The notes beneath the pieces were generated by a model. That model did not search any database. It had not been told where the DNA came from and saw only the letters and a program-made list of their open reading frames with translations. The position numbers and the translations under genes are program-made. This document shows, one piece after another, positions 1-9,629 of a stretch of 37,973 bases of DNA (the first letter of the stretch is position 1; each line of letters opens with the position of its first letter). Where the stretch lies: assembly GCA_030610995.1 (NCBI GenBank), contig JAUWQO010000015.1, positions 1-37,973 on the forward strand. Reading direction: 5' to 3'. Origin of the DNA: Desulfobacterales bacterium. Its GTDB lineage: Bacteria; Desulfobacterota; Desulfobacteria; Desulfobacterales; ETH-SRB1.

Positions 1-2
1 CT

Positions 3-166
3 TCATGCTTTTGTACTGTTGATGAACGCATTCAATTTTGGGCCGAGTTTTTCAACTATTGCCTTGTATTCTGTTGCCCTTGACTCAGATAAAACTTTTC
101 TTCTGATGAGTTTTCGCAACCATGATTTGGTTTCTTCAAGTAAACCTCTTGAATATAGGTAACCGT
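3..166 (-). pseudogene. C-terminal remnant of a four-helix bundle (23S rRNA intervening sequence, IVP-like) protein
   Basis: Translation YLYSRGLLEETKSWLRKLIRRKVLSESRATEYKAIVEKLGPKLNAFINST resembles the IVP C-terminus; upstream coding is replaced by an inverted-repeat element. Confidence 0.6.
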
Positions 167-316
167 TCACGGAACGTTGAAATTGGAAATTGGAAATTCG
201 AAACTTGGCCTTCATGCTTTTGTACTGTTCTTTCCAATTTCCAATTTCCAATTTCTATTTTAATCTCTCCCAAATTTCTACTTTCCAATTTCAAGTTTCA
301 AGCCGTGAACGGCTAA
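160..316. repeat. ~150-bp inverted-repeat element, ends CCGTTCACGG / CCGTGAACGG
   Basis: Inverted termini with internal TTGGAAATTGGAAATT / AATTTCCAATTTCCAA runs; related copies near 7228-7374 and 8690-8765. Confidence 0.6.
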
Positions 317-321
317 GGGCT

Positions 322-1143
322 TTACATCCTGGTAAACACCTCATGATGCCCTTTAAAAAAGAAATTTACCCCCAAAAAAGTAAACAATAGGACCACAAAC
401 CCAATAATGGCCATTATTGCCGAACGCCGGCCACGCCATCCAACAGCTAGACGCTCATGAAGCAACACCGCATATAATATCCATGCAATGACTGACCAGA
501 CCTCCTTTGGATCCCAGCTCCACAATTTACCCCAGACCGATTTTGCATAAACAAAACCTGCGGCAAGACCGATGCTAAGAAAGGTAAACCCAACAACAAT
601 ACAGGCATATCCGGTATAATCAAGTATCTCCAATGAGGGAAGGCGTTTGAAAAAAAATCCGTGGCGCTTTGTTTTAATGGCGCGCTCCTGCATAAGATAT
701 AAAATGCCAAGCCCGCAGGCCAGGGCAAAGGCTGCCTCGCCGATAAATATTGTAATGATATGAAGCACCAGCCAAAAGTTGTTAAAAACATTCTTGGCCT
801 CCGCTGATTCCGCCGGCAATTGGGAAGCGATAAGCATTACAATAGCTGTAAGCGGCGCAGCATATATGCCTAAAATCTTAAGGTTGAATTTATACTGGAA
901 TATAATAAAAACACCGGCAACAGACCACCCTGCTATAGTAACGGTTTCGCGAAGATTATGAACAGGAATGGCCCCGGTTTGAATAACCCAATAGATTATT
1001 GCGGCTGAATGCCACAAAAAACCGGTAATCAGCAGATAGCGTCCTATTTGATGCAGATAATTTTTTTGAATAAAAAGATATAACAAATATCCTGCAGTGC
1101 TTAGCAAATAAAACAACACAGTAATATAAATCACAATATCCAT
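322..1143 (-). CDS. ccsA: CcsA/ResC-like cytochrome c biogenesis membrane protein
   Basis: 273 aa multi-TM ORF with WSWDPKEVWSVIAW motif. Confidence 0.85.
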   Translation of the reverse strand: MDIVIYITVLFYLLSTAGYLLYLFIQKNYLHQIGRYLLITGFLWHSAAIIYWVIQTGAIPVHNLRETVTIAGWSVAGVFIIFQYKFNLKILGIYAAPLTAIVMLIASQLPAESAEAKNVFNNFWLVLHIITIFIGEAAFALACGLGILYLMQERAIKTKRHGFFFKRLPSLEILDYTGYACIVVGFTFLSIGLAAGFVYAKSVWGKLWSWDPKEVWSVIAWILYAVLLHERLAVGWRGRRSAIMAIIGFVVLLFTFLGVNFFFKGHHEVFTRM

Positions 1144-1146
1144 TGA

Positions 1147-1818
1147 TTACGCCTTTCCCATCAAATTTTCAAACTCATACCCTTGGCCGAGAATATCAAA
1201 AAGAAGGGAATTTATATCTTCTTTTCTATTGTTTTTTATCATTTCAACAAGGTCGTTGCTTATTAATCGCTCAAAAATATGTTTATGCGCTTCCGGCTCG
1301 TGTTTTTCGCTCAGCAGTTTTTCCCGTATCACTCCCATTAACCGGAGAAATTCGGCATACTCAACGCCAAACTGTTTCTCAAGATCTTTCCGAAGTTTTT
1401 TTGCAAAAGCAGGACTTTTCCCTGAAGTAGAGATGGAAATCACAAGATCCCCTCTATTCACGATAGACGGGAGGATAAAATTGCATACATCTGGGCGATC
1501 TGCAATATTGCACAGCATGTTAAGTTTTTCTGCATCAGCGCTGATTCGACGGTTTAATTCTTCGTCATCGGTTGCGCCGATGACAAGAAACATCGTATCA
1601 AGATCAGAGGCCAGATAAGACCGCTTTTCCCATCTAATCGAACCATTACCGGCAAGCTCCAGCAGCTTTTCGCTAGCATCAGGGCTGACAAGCGTTACAA
1701 TTGCGCCGCAATCCAGAAGTGTTAAAACCTTGCGAGTGCCGACGGATCCGCCGCCTGCAACCAGACATTTTCTATTCAGAATATCAAGATTTACCGGATA
1801 ATATCTCATAAAAACCAA
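1147..1818 (-). CDS. precorrin-2 dehydrogenase / sirohydrochlorin ferrochelatase-like protein
   Basis: YYPVNLDILNRKCLVAGGGSVGTRKVLTLLDCGA and NIADRPDVCNFILPSIVNRGDLVISISTSGKSPAFAKKLRKDLE are typical of the CysG N-terminal/Met8 family. Confidence 0.88.
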   Translation of the reverse strand: MVFMRYYPVNLDILNRKCLVAGGGSVGTRKVLTLLDCGAIVTLVSPDASEKLLELAGNGSIRWEKRSYLASDLDTMFLVIGATDDEELNRRISADAEKLNMLCNIADRPDVCNFILPSIVNRGDLVISISTSGKSPAFAKKLRKDLEKQFGVEYAEFLRLMGVIREKLLSEKHEPEAHKHIFERLISNDLVEMIKNNRKEDINSLLFDILGQGYEFENLMGKA

Positions 1819-2004
1819 CCTGTTATGTAAAAAATTAACCTATCAGTAGTAGTTCAGCCACAAAGGCACTAAGACACCAAGATTATAAGATAATTCTCTT
1901 AAAATTCATAATTTAGGAATTGCGAATTTAGGAATTTAGGAATTAAAGGTATTCTGTTGATTTCAATTCCTCAATTCCCCAATCCCTGACCCCTATGTTA
2001 AAAG

Positions 2005-2282
2005 ATGAACGTCCAACATCGAACATCGAACGTCCAACGTCGAATAATGATGTCGCTCCGCTCCTCAAATTATTCTAAAATCGAATAAAAAAACCAATAC
2101 GAATATTGAAGGTTCTTTTCAGCCCTCCGGGGCGTATGCCGTTTTGATACTCATAACGAAAATCTTAATTAATTCCTCTGTTTCCTGTAAAATATCATCT
2201 AATAGTTCAGTTTTTTTCAAGTCTGTTTCTTCATCTTTTCCCATTCAACGTTCGATGTTGGACGTTCGATGTTCGATGTTCA
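2005..2282. repeat. inverted-repeat element built of GAACATCGAACGTCCAAC words
   Basis: Left arm 2006-2043 and inverted right arm 2245-2281 flank an IVP remnant. Confidence 0.55.
2119..2244 (-). pseudogene. short four-helix bundle/IVP-like C-terminal remnant
   Basis: Minus-strand reading MGKDEETDLKKTELLDDILQETEELIKIFVMSIKTAYAPEG*; ETEELIxIFVxSIKTA resembles the IVP family C-terminus. Confidence 0.5.
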
Positions 2283-2309
2283 TTTTTTTTCAAATCCCTC
2301 AATCCCTCT

Positions 2310-2963
2310 TTAATACACCGATTTTATGGTAACCAGTCTCAGGCAATCGGTAGCATCTTCAGCACGGTCGGAAATCGCCGTAATGGCGCTAAGGCAGTTT
2401 TTTAAGTGTATTTTGCGACTGAAATCCAGGGAAGATGTAAAGATTTTTCTTGTCAAGTCCCACTCGATTTTATCTACTTCCGATTCTTTGAGGCCGATTG
2501 CTTTAGAATATTCCCGGGCTTTTTCAAGCGGACATTCTCCCATGATAAAGCACAAAACAGCTTGCTTAAGGGGTGCGCTGACACTAAAAGACTCATGGCT
2601 TACAATGACAAACCCGGGCTTCAATTCATCAGGAATCTCCGGCCGCTGCTCAAGAAAGAAATCACAACAGACTTCTCCTGCATTGCAGACCTCGTCAATA
2701 CTTTCGATCAGCTTAAAGATATCCTCTCGCAGCAGGGGCATAAACGCGCCAGCATATAATATATCACGTATATCATAGCGGATTAAGTCGGCCTGTTCTT
2801 CAGATTTGTCTACCATGCGACTCAGTCTCTTTGCTTCGTTTATGTCCTCTTTAAAGTAACTATCAAGAGTTTTCAGAGCCGTTGACAGGGACTCATCAAC
2901 TTTATTCATATACTTTATGATAAGCTCGTTGACCTCTTTTTCCTTTTTAAAAAATATCATCAT
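2310..2963 (-). CDS. DUF47 / PhoU-like protein (TIGR00153 type)
   Basis: 217 aa helical ORF next to a PiT transporter. Confidence 0.85.
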   Translation of the reverse strand: MMIFFKKEKEVNELIIKYMNKVDESLSTALKTLDSYFKEDINEAKRLSRMVDKSEEQADLIRYDIRDILYAGAFMPLLREDIFKLIESIDEVCNAGEVCCDFFLEQRPEIPDELKPGFVIVSHESFSVSAPLKQAVLCFIMGECPLEKAREYSKAIGLKESEVDKIEWDLTRKIFTSSLDFSRKIHLKNCLSAITAISDRAEDATDCLRLVTIKSVY

Positions 2964-3017
2964 ATCTCCTTTTACAATAAGGTAAGATATTCCGCAAGAT
3001 TTCTTAACATCTCCTCA

Positions 3018-3986
3018 TCAGAATGCTTTTGTTATAACCTTAAACATCAAAAACGAAGCCGATGCCGCAAGGCTGGGGGTCAATACCCACCCAACGAGAA
3101 TTGTAACTATGGTCTTTTTATTAATCGCTTTGGCGCCTTTTACCAGGCCGACTCCCATAACGGCTCCTACAATGGCGGCAGAGGTGGATACCGGAATTCC
3201 AAGCATGGAATAGAGGTGCATCCCAAAGGCAGCGGAGATCTGGGCTACGAAGGCCCCTTGAACATCGAGAGGGGTTATTCCTTTGCCAACCGTATCCGCG
3301 ACTTTTTGCCCGTAGGTAGCGGCTCCCACACCGATAGCAATACCTCCTATGCACAGGAGTATAGTAGGGTGAATTATTCCCAGATTAGCAATAGGGCCTA
3401 CCGCATTCCCCGCATTGTTCGCCCCCATTGAATAGGCTACATAACAGACTGACATAATAACCAACCTGCCCAGAACAGTTTGCACAACAATGCGGGAAGT
3501 TTTAATTCTCCGAATGAAAAAGCCAAGCAGATGAGATAGAGCAAATGCGAGCGCCAGGACAAGGATAGGACATATAATCCAGCTTTCAGCGATTGTAATG
3601 AATTTCGCAAAATCCACTTTTGCCCCGGCTGCAAGACCAACGCCTACGACACCTCCAACAATGGCCTGTGAGGTGGAGGTGGGAATCTTGAAAAAGGTGG
3701 CCAGGGTAACAAAAAAACCGGAACAGATCAGAGCAACCAAAACAGCCACAACACCGAGATCCTCTTTAACAATCCCCTTCCCGATGGTCTCCATGACATG
3801 ATGTCCCTGAAGCACGGCACCCAAAAAGGCAAAGATCGAAACCAGAATAACCACTGTCTTGAACGATATCAATCCTGCGCCCAAAGCGGTTCCCATACAG
3901 TTTGCCGAATCGTTTGCGCCGATATTCCACCCTACATAGAATCCGGCTCCCACCAGCAAAAAAATGAATGGCAATCCGATTACCAT
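3018..3986 (-). CDS. inorganic phosphate transporter, PiT family
   Basis: GWNIGANDSANCMGTALGAG and SMGANNAGNAVGPIANL signatures. Confidence 0.92.
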   Translation of the reverse strand: MVIGLPFIFLLVGAGFYVGWNIGANDSANCMGTALGAGLISFKTVVILVSIFAFLGAVLQGHHVMETIGKGIVKEDLGVVAVLVALICSGFFVTLATFFKIPTSTSQAIVGGVVGVGLAAGAKVDFAKFITIAESWIICPILVLALAFALSHLLGFFIRRIKTSRIVVQTVLGRLVIMSVCYVAYSMGANNAGNAVGPIANLGIIHPTILLCIGGIAIGVGAATYGQKVADTVGKGITPLDVQGAFVAQISAAFGMHLYSMLGIPVSTSAAIVGAVMGVGLVKGAKAINKKTIVTILVGWVLTPSLAASASFLMFKVITKAF

Positions 3987-4826
3987 TTTGTTATTCTTTT
4001 CTCCTTTCGTCCCCCTCCCGATCCAATTTTGATGAACTCGTAAAAAGTTATCTTCATCAGATCCTCAGCCAGAATAAGCGGGCCTGACCAGGTTTTTCGG
4101 CATTGCTTTTCAATATCCACCTGATCGCATTCAGGATAAAAGTGGGTTAGAACCAGTTTGCGAACATTTGCCTGCGCGGCGATCTCGCCTGCCAAGGGAG
4201 GGTGTCAGATGTCCCCTTACCTTTAATTCATCAGGAAGGGCAGATTCACAGATAAGGAGGTCTGCATTTTTTGCCAGTGTAATAAGGTTATCGGAAAAAT
4301 CGGTATCCCCTGAATAGACAACCGATTTCCCATCAGCGCTGTTTATCCGGTAAGCCAGACTCTCATCAGTGTGCTCAACCGGAATAGATGCAACAGTAAA
4401 ATCACCGAAATCGCTAAAATCCTTTCCTCTGTTATCCATCTCAACAATATTAAGCAGCCCAGGCTTAAGCTCTATCCATTCTCCGTAGACATTTTTAAGC
4501 CTGTTGTAAAACCCTGTAAACCCTTTTCCCGCAACGATTGTGAGAGGTTTTTGCCGCCGTTCAATATCAGGATACTTGGTCGCAAACAGGAAGGGAACCA
4601 GCTCTCCTGTATGATCCGGATGTAAGTGGCTGAAAAAAATAAAGGAAATATCGAAAATTTTTGTGCCGGTCTCAAGAAGCCTTCTCATTGTGCCAGGCCC
4701 GGAATCAAACAGCAGTTTTTTTCCGCCTGTTTCTATTAATACACAGCAGGAACTTCGTTTAAGAGAAGGCACACATGTCCCTGATCCGAGTATTGTCACA
4801 GATATATCAATATTGCTGGAAGACAT
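3980..4826 (-). pseudogene. MBL-fold metallohydrolase (RNase Z-like), split by a +1 base frameshift near 4195
   Basis: HLHPDHTGE in 4131-4826; the C-terminus LAGEIAAQANVRKLVLTHFYPECD continues in the ORF 3980-4195 in another frame. Confidence 0.8.
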
Positions 4827-4843
4827 TTAATAATTTCCCCTTT

Positions 4844-5198
4844 GTAACTATTCAGCCACCGATATACACTGATCAGCACTGATATTTTTTCTTTTATTAT
4901 CATATATAAATCTTTTGAATTCTGGTTTTTGCCGAAATTTAATAATAGGCCAACTTCAATATTGATGAATTTGTAAAAAGTCGTCACTCCGATGAAAACC
5001 GGAGTCCAGATAGTTTGTCCGCCAGAGTGCGTTGGCGGACTTGAAAGGACTGGATAGCGCTAATGCTTCACTACGTGTCCGGCTTTCGCCGGAATGACGG
5101 AAAACGGTATTTTTTGACTTCTAAGAATAATATCTATGATTTCTTTGTATTTAAACCTATCTGCGTTCATCTGTGTGAATCTGTGGCTGAATAGTTAC
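4844..5198. repeat. ~355-bp element with 16-bp perfect terminal inverted repeat GTAACTATTCAGCCAC/GTGGCTGAATAGTTAC
   Basis: Perfect arms 4844-4859 and 5183-5198; contains a second repeat type (GTCACTCCG...CCGGAATGACGG). Confidence 0.65.
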
Positions 5199-5205
5199 TT
5201 TCCTT

Positions 5206-6195
5206 TTATTTCTTTCCGGCTTTTTTTTCAATCTGATTTATAATCCACCCAAGCAATATTTTATCATCTTTCAATTTTACATGCTCCTCTAAGACCGCAA
5301 TTGGAATTTCGGCCCGGGCCATGTTTTTATGACCGCCTGCAGAACCGATATGTCCAAAACTCTGTCTGGCAACATCGCCGGCATTCTTGCGGAGGCCGTC
5401 ATTTCTGAAAACAACGGTCAGTTTTTTATTGCAAATGCCGGAAATAATGCTCCACCTGACAGAATTTACCTTCATGAAAAAATCGGCAATAAGCACGCAT
5501 ACATCCGGATTTACCACCGGCCCAAGATGCACAAACACCCTGCCTTTACGCCTGCGCATGTTCTCAAGAGCGATTTTGAAATATTTAAGAAAATCAAAAC
5601 GCATCTCCGTCTGCTCGATCTTTCGCGCAAGGTGAATATTAGCATGGTTATAAAGAAACTGAAATGCACGGACATCTTCAAGCAAAGTCTGCCTGACAAA
5701 GTTGTCTGTATCTGTCTTTACGGCAAAAAACAGGCCTGTAGCCAGCTTGGAAGAGGGTTTTATTCTGGCGGCTCGCAGGTATTCGGTCATTATGCTGGCT
5801 GTGGCGCCGTATTTTGGACGGATGTCAAGGAAAGGAGCATTTACACCGGTTTCAGGATGATGATCAATGATAACATCCGGTTTAAACGCTGCAAAAGTCT
5901 CATTGTGATCAGGCTGTGAATCAACTATTACGAAACGGTTAAATTTACTTTTATCTATCTTTGATAGGGGAATAAGACTGACCCTCAAAAGCCTGATCAT
6001 AGCAATATTATCCGGACGTTTTATGACATTTATATTCGATATGGAAGTATTTGCCACTTTGCGCCACAGCAGTCTTTTTACTGCCATGGCGCTGGCAATA
6101 GCATCCGGATCTGCGTCAATTAAAACCAGAACATGATCGTCACTTGAAAACTGATCATAGAAACAGCGCAATTTTTCTAAGGCAGAAGAACTCAT
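5206..6195 (-). CDS. DHH family phosphoesterase (NrnA-like)
   Basis: DADPDAIASAMAVK, VDSQPDHN, DHHPETG and GSAGGHKNMARAEI motifs. Confidence 0.88.
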   Translation of the reverse strand: MSSSALEKLRCFYDQFSSDDHVLVLIDADPDAIASAMAVKRLLWRKVANTSISNINVIKRPDNIAMIRLLRVSLIPLSKIDKSKFNRFVIVDSQPDHNETFAAFKPDVIIDHHPETGVNAPFLDIRPKYGATASIMTEYLRAARIKPSSKLATGLFFAVKTDTDNFVRQTLLEDVRAFQFLYNHANIHLARKIEQTEMRFDFLKYFKIALENMRRRKGRVFVHLGPVVNPDVCVLIADFFMKVNSVRWSIISGICNKKLTVVFRNDGLRKNAGDVARQSFGHIGSAGGHKNMARAEIPIAVLEEHVKLKDDKILLGWIINQIEKKAGKK

Positions 6196-6205
6196 ATAAA
6201 AATTT

Positions 6206-6242
6206 GTAACAATTTAGATCTTTCGTAACAATTTAGATCTTT
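6206..6242. repeat. 18-bp tandem direct repeat GTAACAATTTAGATCTTT x2
   Basis: Copies at 6206-6223 and 6225-6242, just upstream of the DHH gene. Confidence 0.7.
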
Positions 6243-6282
6243 AAAACGAATTCAAACTTATGGATTTGTTTTGAACCGCAGA

Positions 6283-6428
6283 ATATCGAACAAGGAATTA
6301 TGAATGTCGAAGTAAGGTATTCTATCATTTTTACTATTATAAAAGATAGCTTGCCGGGGCACAGCCGTGGGCGACGCCTGGAGCTTGCGATTCCACACTT
6401 CATCATTCGAAATTCCTCGTTCGATATT
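6283..6428. repeat. inverted-repeat element, GAATATCGAACAAGGAATT / AATTCCTCGTTCGATATTC
   Basis: 18 of 19 bp inverted match at the ends. Confidence 0.6.
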
Positions 6429-6514
6429 CGATATTCAAATAATGCTTTTTCGAATTAGCAATATCTCAAGGAAAACAACCAAATTTTCAAAGCACTAAAT
6501 TATTACAACTTTTT

Positions 6515-7210
6515 TTATTTCCCCATTTCATTCATCAGTTTCTTCATATCCTCCCAGACATCCCTTTTTTTATCCGTGTTGCGAAGAAGATATGCAGGAT
6601 GATATGTAGGCAAAAGCTTAATCCCCTTGTAATCATGGAAACGCCCTCTGAGCTTCGAGATAGGCTCTGTTGTTTCAAGCAGGGTTTGTGTTGCAATAAT
6701 TCCGAGAGCGCATATAAAATCCGGCTTTATAACGGCAATCTGTCGCTGTAAAAAAGGGAAGCATGCCTTAATTTCATCGGGATCAGGGTTTCTGTTGCCT
6801 GGAGGACGGCATTTTATAATATTACAAATATATACCTGCTCACGTGTAAGTTTAATGGCCTGAATTATTTTAGTAAGAAGCTTGCCTGCCGCCCCAACAA
6901 ACGGTTTGCCGGTTTTATCCTCCTCAAAACCCGGCCCTTCACCAACAAACACAAGCCTTGCTGCGGGAATCCCCGCTCCAAAGACAATATTGTTACGGCT
7001 GTTTGATAGTTTGCAGCGGCAACAGTCGCCAATATCGGCTCGTATTTTCTCCAGGGTTTCCGGTATAAATGCCATGTCTCTTCCCCAGCATTCAATGGTC
7101 TCAAGACTTTTCTTTTTGCAGTCAAAACCGGTGCACCCTGTTTCAGCCAGAAAACAAAGATAGTTTTTCACCTCTTCAACAGCGATATTTAATTCTCGGT
7201 TATTTGTCAT
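6515..7210 (-). CDS. uracil-DNA glycosylase (family 4/5-like)
   Basis: CRCKLSNSRNNIVFGAGIPAARLVFVGEGPGFEEDKTGKPFVGAAGKLL and CNIIKCRPPGNRNPDPDE. Confidence 0.93.
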   Translation of the reverse strand: MTNNRELNIAVEEVKNYLCFLAETGCTGFDCKKKSLETIECWGRDMAFIPETLEKIRADIGDCCRCKLSNSRNNIVFGAGIPAARLVFVGEGPGFEEDKTGKPFVGAAGKLLTKIIQAIKLTREQVYICNIIKCRPPGNRNPDPDEIKACFPFLQRQIAVIKPDFICALGIIATQTLLETTEPISKLRGRFHDYKGIKLLPTYHPAYLLRNTDKKRDVWEDMKKLMNEMGK

Positions 7211-7227
7211 TTGATAATTAGTAAGCG

Positions 7228-7374
7228 TTCACGGAACGTTGAAATTGGAAAATAGAAATTGGAAATTTGGCCTTCATACTTTTGTACTGTTGATGAACGC
7301 ATTCAATTTTGGGCCGAGTTTCATCTCTCCCTAATTTCTACTTTCCAATTTCAAGTTTCAAGCCGTGAACGGCT
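7228..7374. repeat. second copy of the CCGTTCACGG-type element, carrying an IVP 3'-end fragment
   Basis: Contains cttcatacttttgtactgttgatgaacgcattcaattttgggccgagttt, near-identical to positions 1-51. Confidence 0.65.
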
Positions 7375-7384
7375 ACAATAATTA

Positions 7385-8602
7385 TTACCTACTCACACCT
7401 AACACTTGTACAATCCTATCCAGAAGTATATGCGCCAGATCATCCTTTCCCATTTCAGGAAGAGCCTCCTTTGTTTTATCTTTATAAAAAAGCGTTACCC
7501 TGTTGGTATCTGTGCCAAATCCTGAAGAGGGACTGTTAACAAGGTTTGCCGCGATGATATCAAGTTTTTTTTCTGCAAGTTTTTTTTCTGCGTTGATTTC
7601 AAGGTTTTCCGTTTCCGCGGCAAAACCGACAAGGACCTGATTCTTTTTTTTCCTTCCAAGTTCCTTTAAAATATCCTGGTTTTTTTTCAGAAACAAAGCA
7701 ATTTCATCTTTTCCCTTCTTTATCTTCTGTTTTGCTAAATTGACAGGCCTGTAATCGGAAACCGCTGCTGCTTTTATGATAATGCCGGCACCTTTCATAT
7801 GCTCAAACACAGCCAGCGCCATCTCCTTTGCTGTCTCCACCCTGATTACTTTTACGTTAACCGGATCCAAAAGATTTGTCGGGCCGGTAATCAGCACAAC
7901 CTTGGCTCCCCTGTGTTCTGCCGCCCTTGCGATGCTATAGCCCATCTTGCCTGATGAAGGGTTGCTGATAAACCTCACGGGATCGATGGGTTCCCGTGTC
8001 GGACCGGCGGTTACAAGAATCTTTTTGCTTTTCAGATCCTTGGGGGCAAGACAATATAAAAGCCTGTCTAATATATGTTTTGGTTCAGGAAGACGTCCAG
8101 GGCCGGAATCGCCGCATGCAAGCTCCCCTGATTCCGGCTCAATAATAAGATGTCCATCAATCCTTAAGGTGGAAAGATTTCTGCAAACCGCTTTACTCGC
8201 ATACATTTGACTGTTCATTGAAGGGCACAAAAGAACAGGGGCTGTAACTGCAAGAATGAATGTGCTCAAGGCGTCATCAGCTATGCCGTTTGCGATCTTG
8301 CCGATAATATCGGCTGTCGCAGGAGCAATAATCACCGCATCCGCATCCCTTGCCCAATCAATGTGCCTTATGGACGCATCATTTTTTCTATCGATATTTT
8401 GAAAAAGATCAAAACAGACCGGATAACCTGATAAAGCTTCAAAGGTCAGCGGCCCAACAAAAGAACGGGCATTTTGAGACATTACTACCCTGACCTTTGC
8501 CCCATGCTTATTAAGAAGCCTTAATAATTCCACACTCTTATACGCTGCAATGCCGCCACATACACCAAGAATAATATTTTTATTATCTATTTTGGATTGC
8601 AT
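7385..8602 (-). CDS. coaBC: bifunctional phosphopantothenoylcysteine decarboxylase / phosphopantothenate-cysteine ligase
   Basis: [43 protein letters not shown]-like segment; length 405 aa. Confidence 0.95.
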   Translation of the reverse strand: MQSKIDNKNIILGVCGGIAAYKSVELLRLLNKHGAKVRVVMSQNARSFVGPLTFEALSGYPVCFDLFQNIDRKNDASIRHIDWARDADAVIIAPATADIIGKIANGIADDALSTFILAVTAPVLLCPSMNSQMYASKAVCRNLSTLRIDGHLIIEPESGELACGDSGPGRLPEPKHILDRLLYCLAPKDLKSKKILVTAGPTREPIDPVRFISNPSSGKMGYSIARAAEHRGAKVVLITGPTNLLDPVNVKVIRVETAKEMALAVFEHMKGAGIIIKAAAVSDYRPVNLAKQKIKKGKDEIALFLKKNQDILKELGRKKKNQVLVGFAAETENLEINAEKKLAEKKLDIIAANLVNSPSSGFGTDTNRVTLFYKDKTKEALPEMGKDDLAHILLDRIVQVLGVSR

Positions 8603-8838
8603 AATATTTTTTTACTCAAGTTTCGCACTCTTGCTTTCTATCAACGTCAAGACGGTAAAGGAGCCAAACGCAGACAGGCACAAAGGAAAGTTGAAATTGG
8701 AAATTTGGCCTTCATGCTTTTGTATTGTTCTTCCCAATTTCTAATTTCCAATTTCAAGACATAAACGGATATAAATTTATTTTGGCGCTTTTCGTTTAAA
8801 TGATTTAATAAATAAAAAGGGTGCGAAACTTGAGTTTT

Positions 8839-9324
8839 CTATTTAAGCAGCCCCTCTTCAACTTCATTAATTGTCGGCGCAACCCAGACCTCGACATGGG
8901 TCTTAAAATCTTTCTCGGTGATGTTTATCACGCACGATCTGTTTTCTTTCTGAAACAGCATGATAGTTCGCGGAGATTTAAATAAACCTATAATCCTCCA
9001 GTTATCCTTTTGCATATTGCTTTCAAAAAAGGCGATAAGGGAGCTTATTGCGACCTTGCCGCTTAAAGTAAGAACACCTGCTGAAAAACCGGAACTCGTA
9101 TATACAAAGGATGCTTTCTTGTTGACCTTTAATTCATTTGGTATAAGCACATCTCCGAAATCATAATATAGAGGGGAAGGTCCTTTAACCTCAGGGGTTG
9201 TAACTTGCGATTTGGGACCGCTCTTTTTCGATTTCCCTCCGGCACATCCGGAAATTATGAGAAAAAAAACAGCGCCTATTCCGATAAACGCCAAAACTTT
9301 TTTCCTTTGCCTTATTGTTGCCAT
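8839..9324 (-). CDS. putative lipoprotein of unknown function
   Basis: Signal peptide with lipobox ISGCAGG, 161 aa. Confidence 0.65.
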   Translation of the reverse strand: MATIRQRKKVLAFIGIGAVFFLIISGCAGGKSKKSGPKSQVTTPEVKGPSPLYYDFGDVLIPNELKVNKKASFVYTSSGFSAGVLTLSGKVAISSLIAFFESNMQKDNWRIIGLFKSPRTIMLFQKENRSCVINITEKDFKTHVEVWVAPTINEVEEGLLK

Positions 9325-9359
9325 GACCTTACCTCCTGCATAAATTATAAGTTACACCC

Positions 9360-9580
9360 CCCTGCACCCCATAAGCGCTTAAATAAGGGGAAAATCATTA
9401 ATAATTAGTAATTCACAATTGATTATTGATTATTATACAAAATGGGCCAGTGTCGATAACTACTTAATTTATCACCACAAATTGTCAATAATCAATTGCT
9501 AATTGTGAATTGTGAATTTTACTCCAACTACTTCTGTGGTTAAAAAAATGCTTATTTAAGCGTTTATGCCCCTGCACCCC
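9360..9580. repeat. nested inverted-repeat element
   Basis: Outer AAGCGCTTAAATAAG / CTTATTTAAGCGTTT; inner AATTCACAATTGATTATTGA / TCAATAATCAATTGCTAATTGTGAATT. Confidence 0.6.
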
Positions 9581-9629
9581 CTCGAGGGGGGAATTTGAAG
9601 GATTTTCTCCTTAAGTTAATGTATTCTGT

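Noticed and set aside
2005-2282. CRISPR-like array because of recurring GTTCGATGTTGGACGTTCGATG words
   Set aside because: Units are very short, without regular spacers, and arranged as inverted arms.
5329-5919. 196-aa plus-strand ORF
   Set aside because: Antisense to the well-supported DHH phosphoesterase gene.
8690-8765. Independent regulatory hairpin upstream of coaBC
   Set aside because: Matches the degraded CCGTTCACGG-type repeat family (AAATTGGAAATTTGGCCTTCATGCTTTTGTA...AATTTCCAATTTCAAG).
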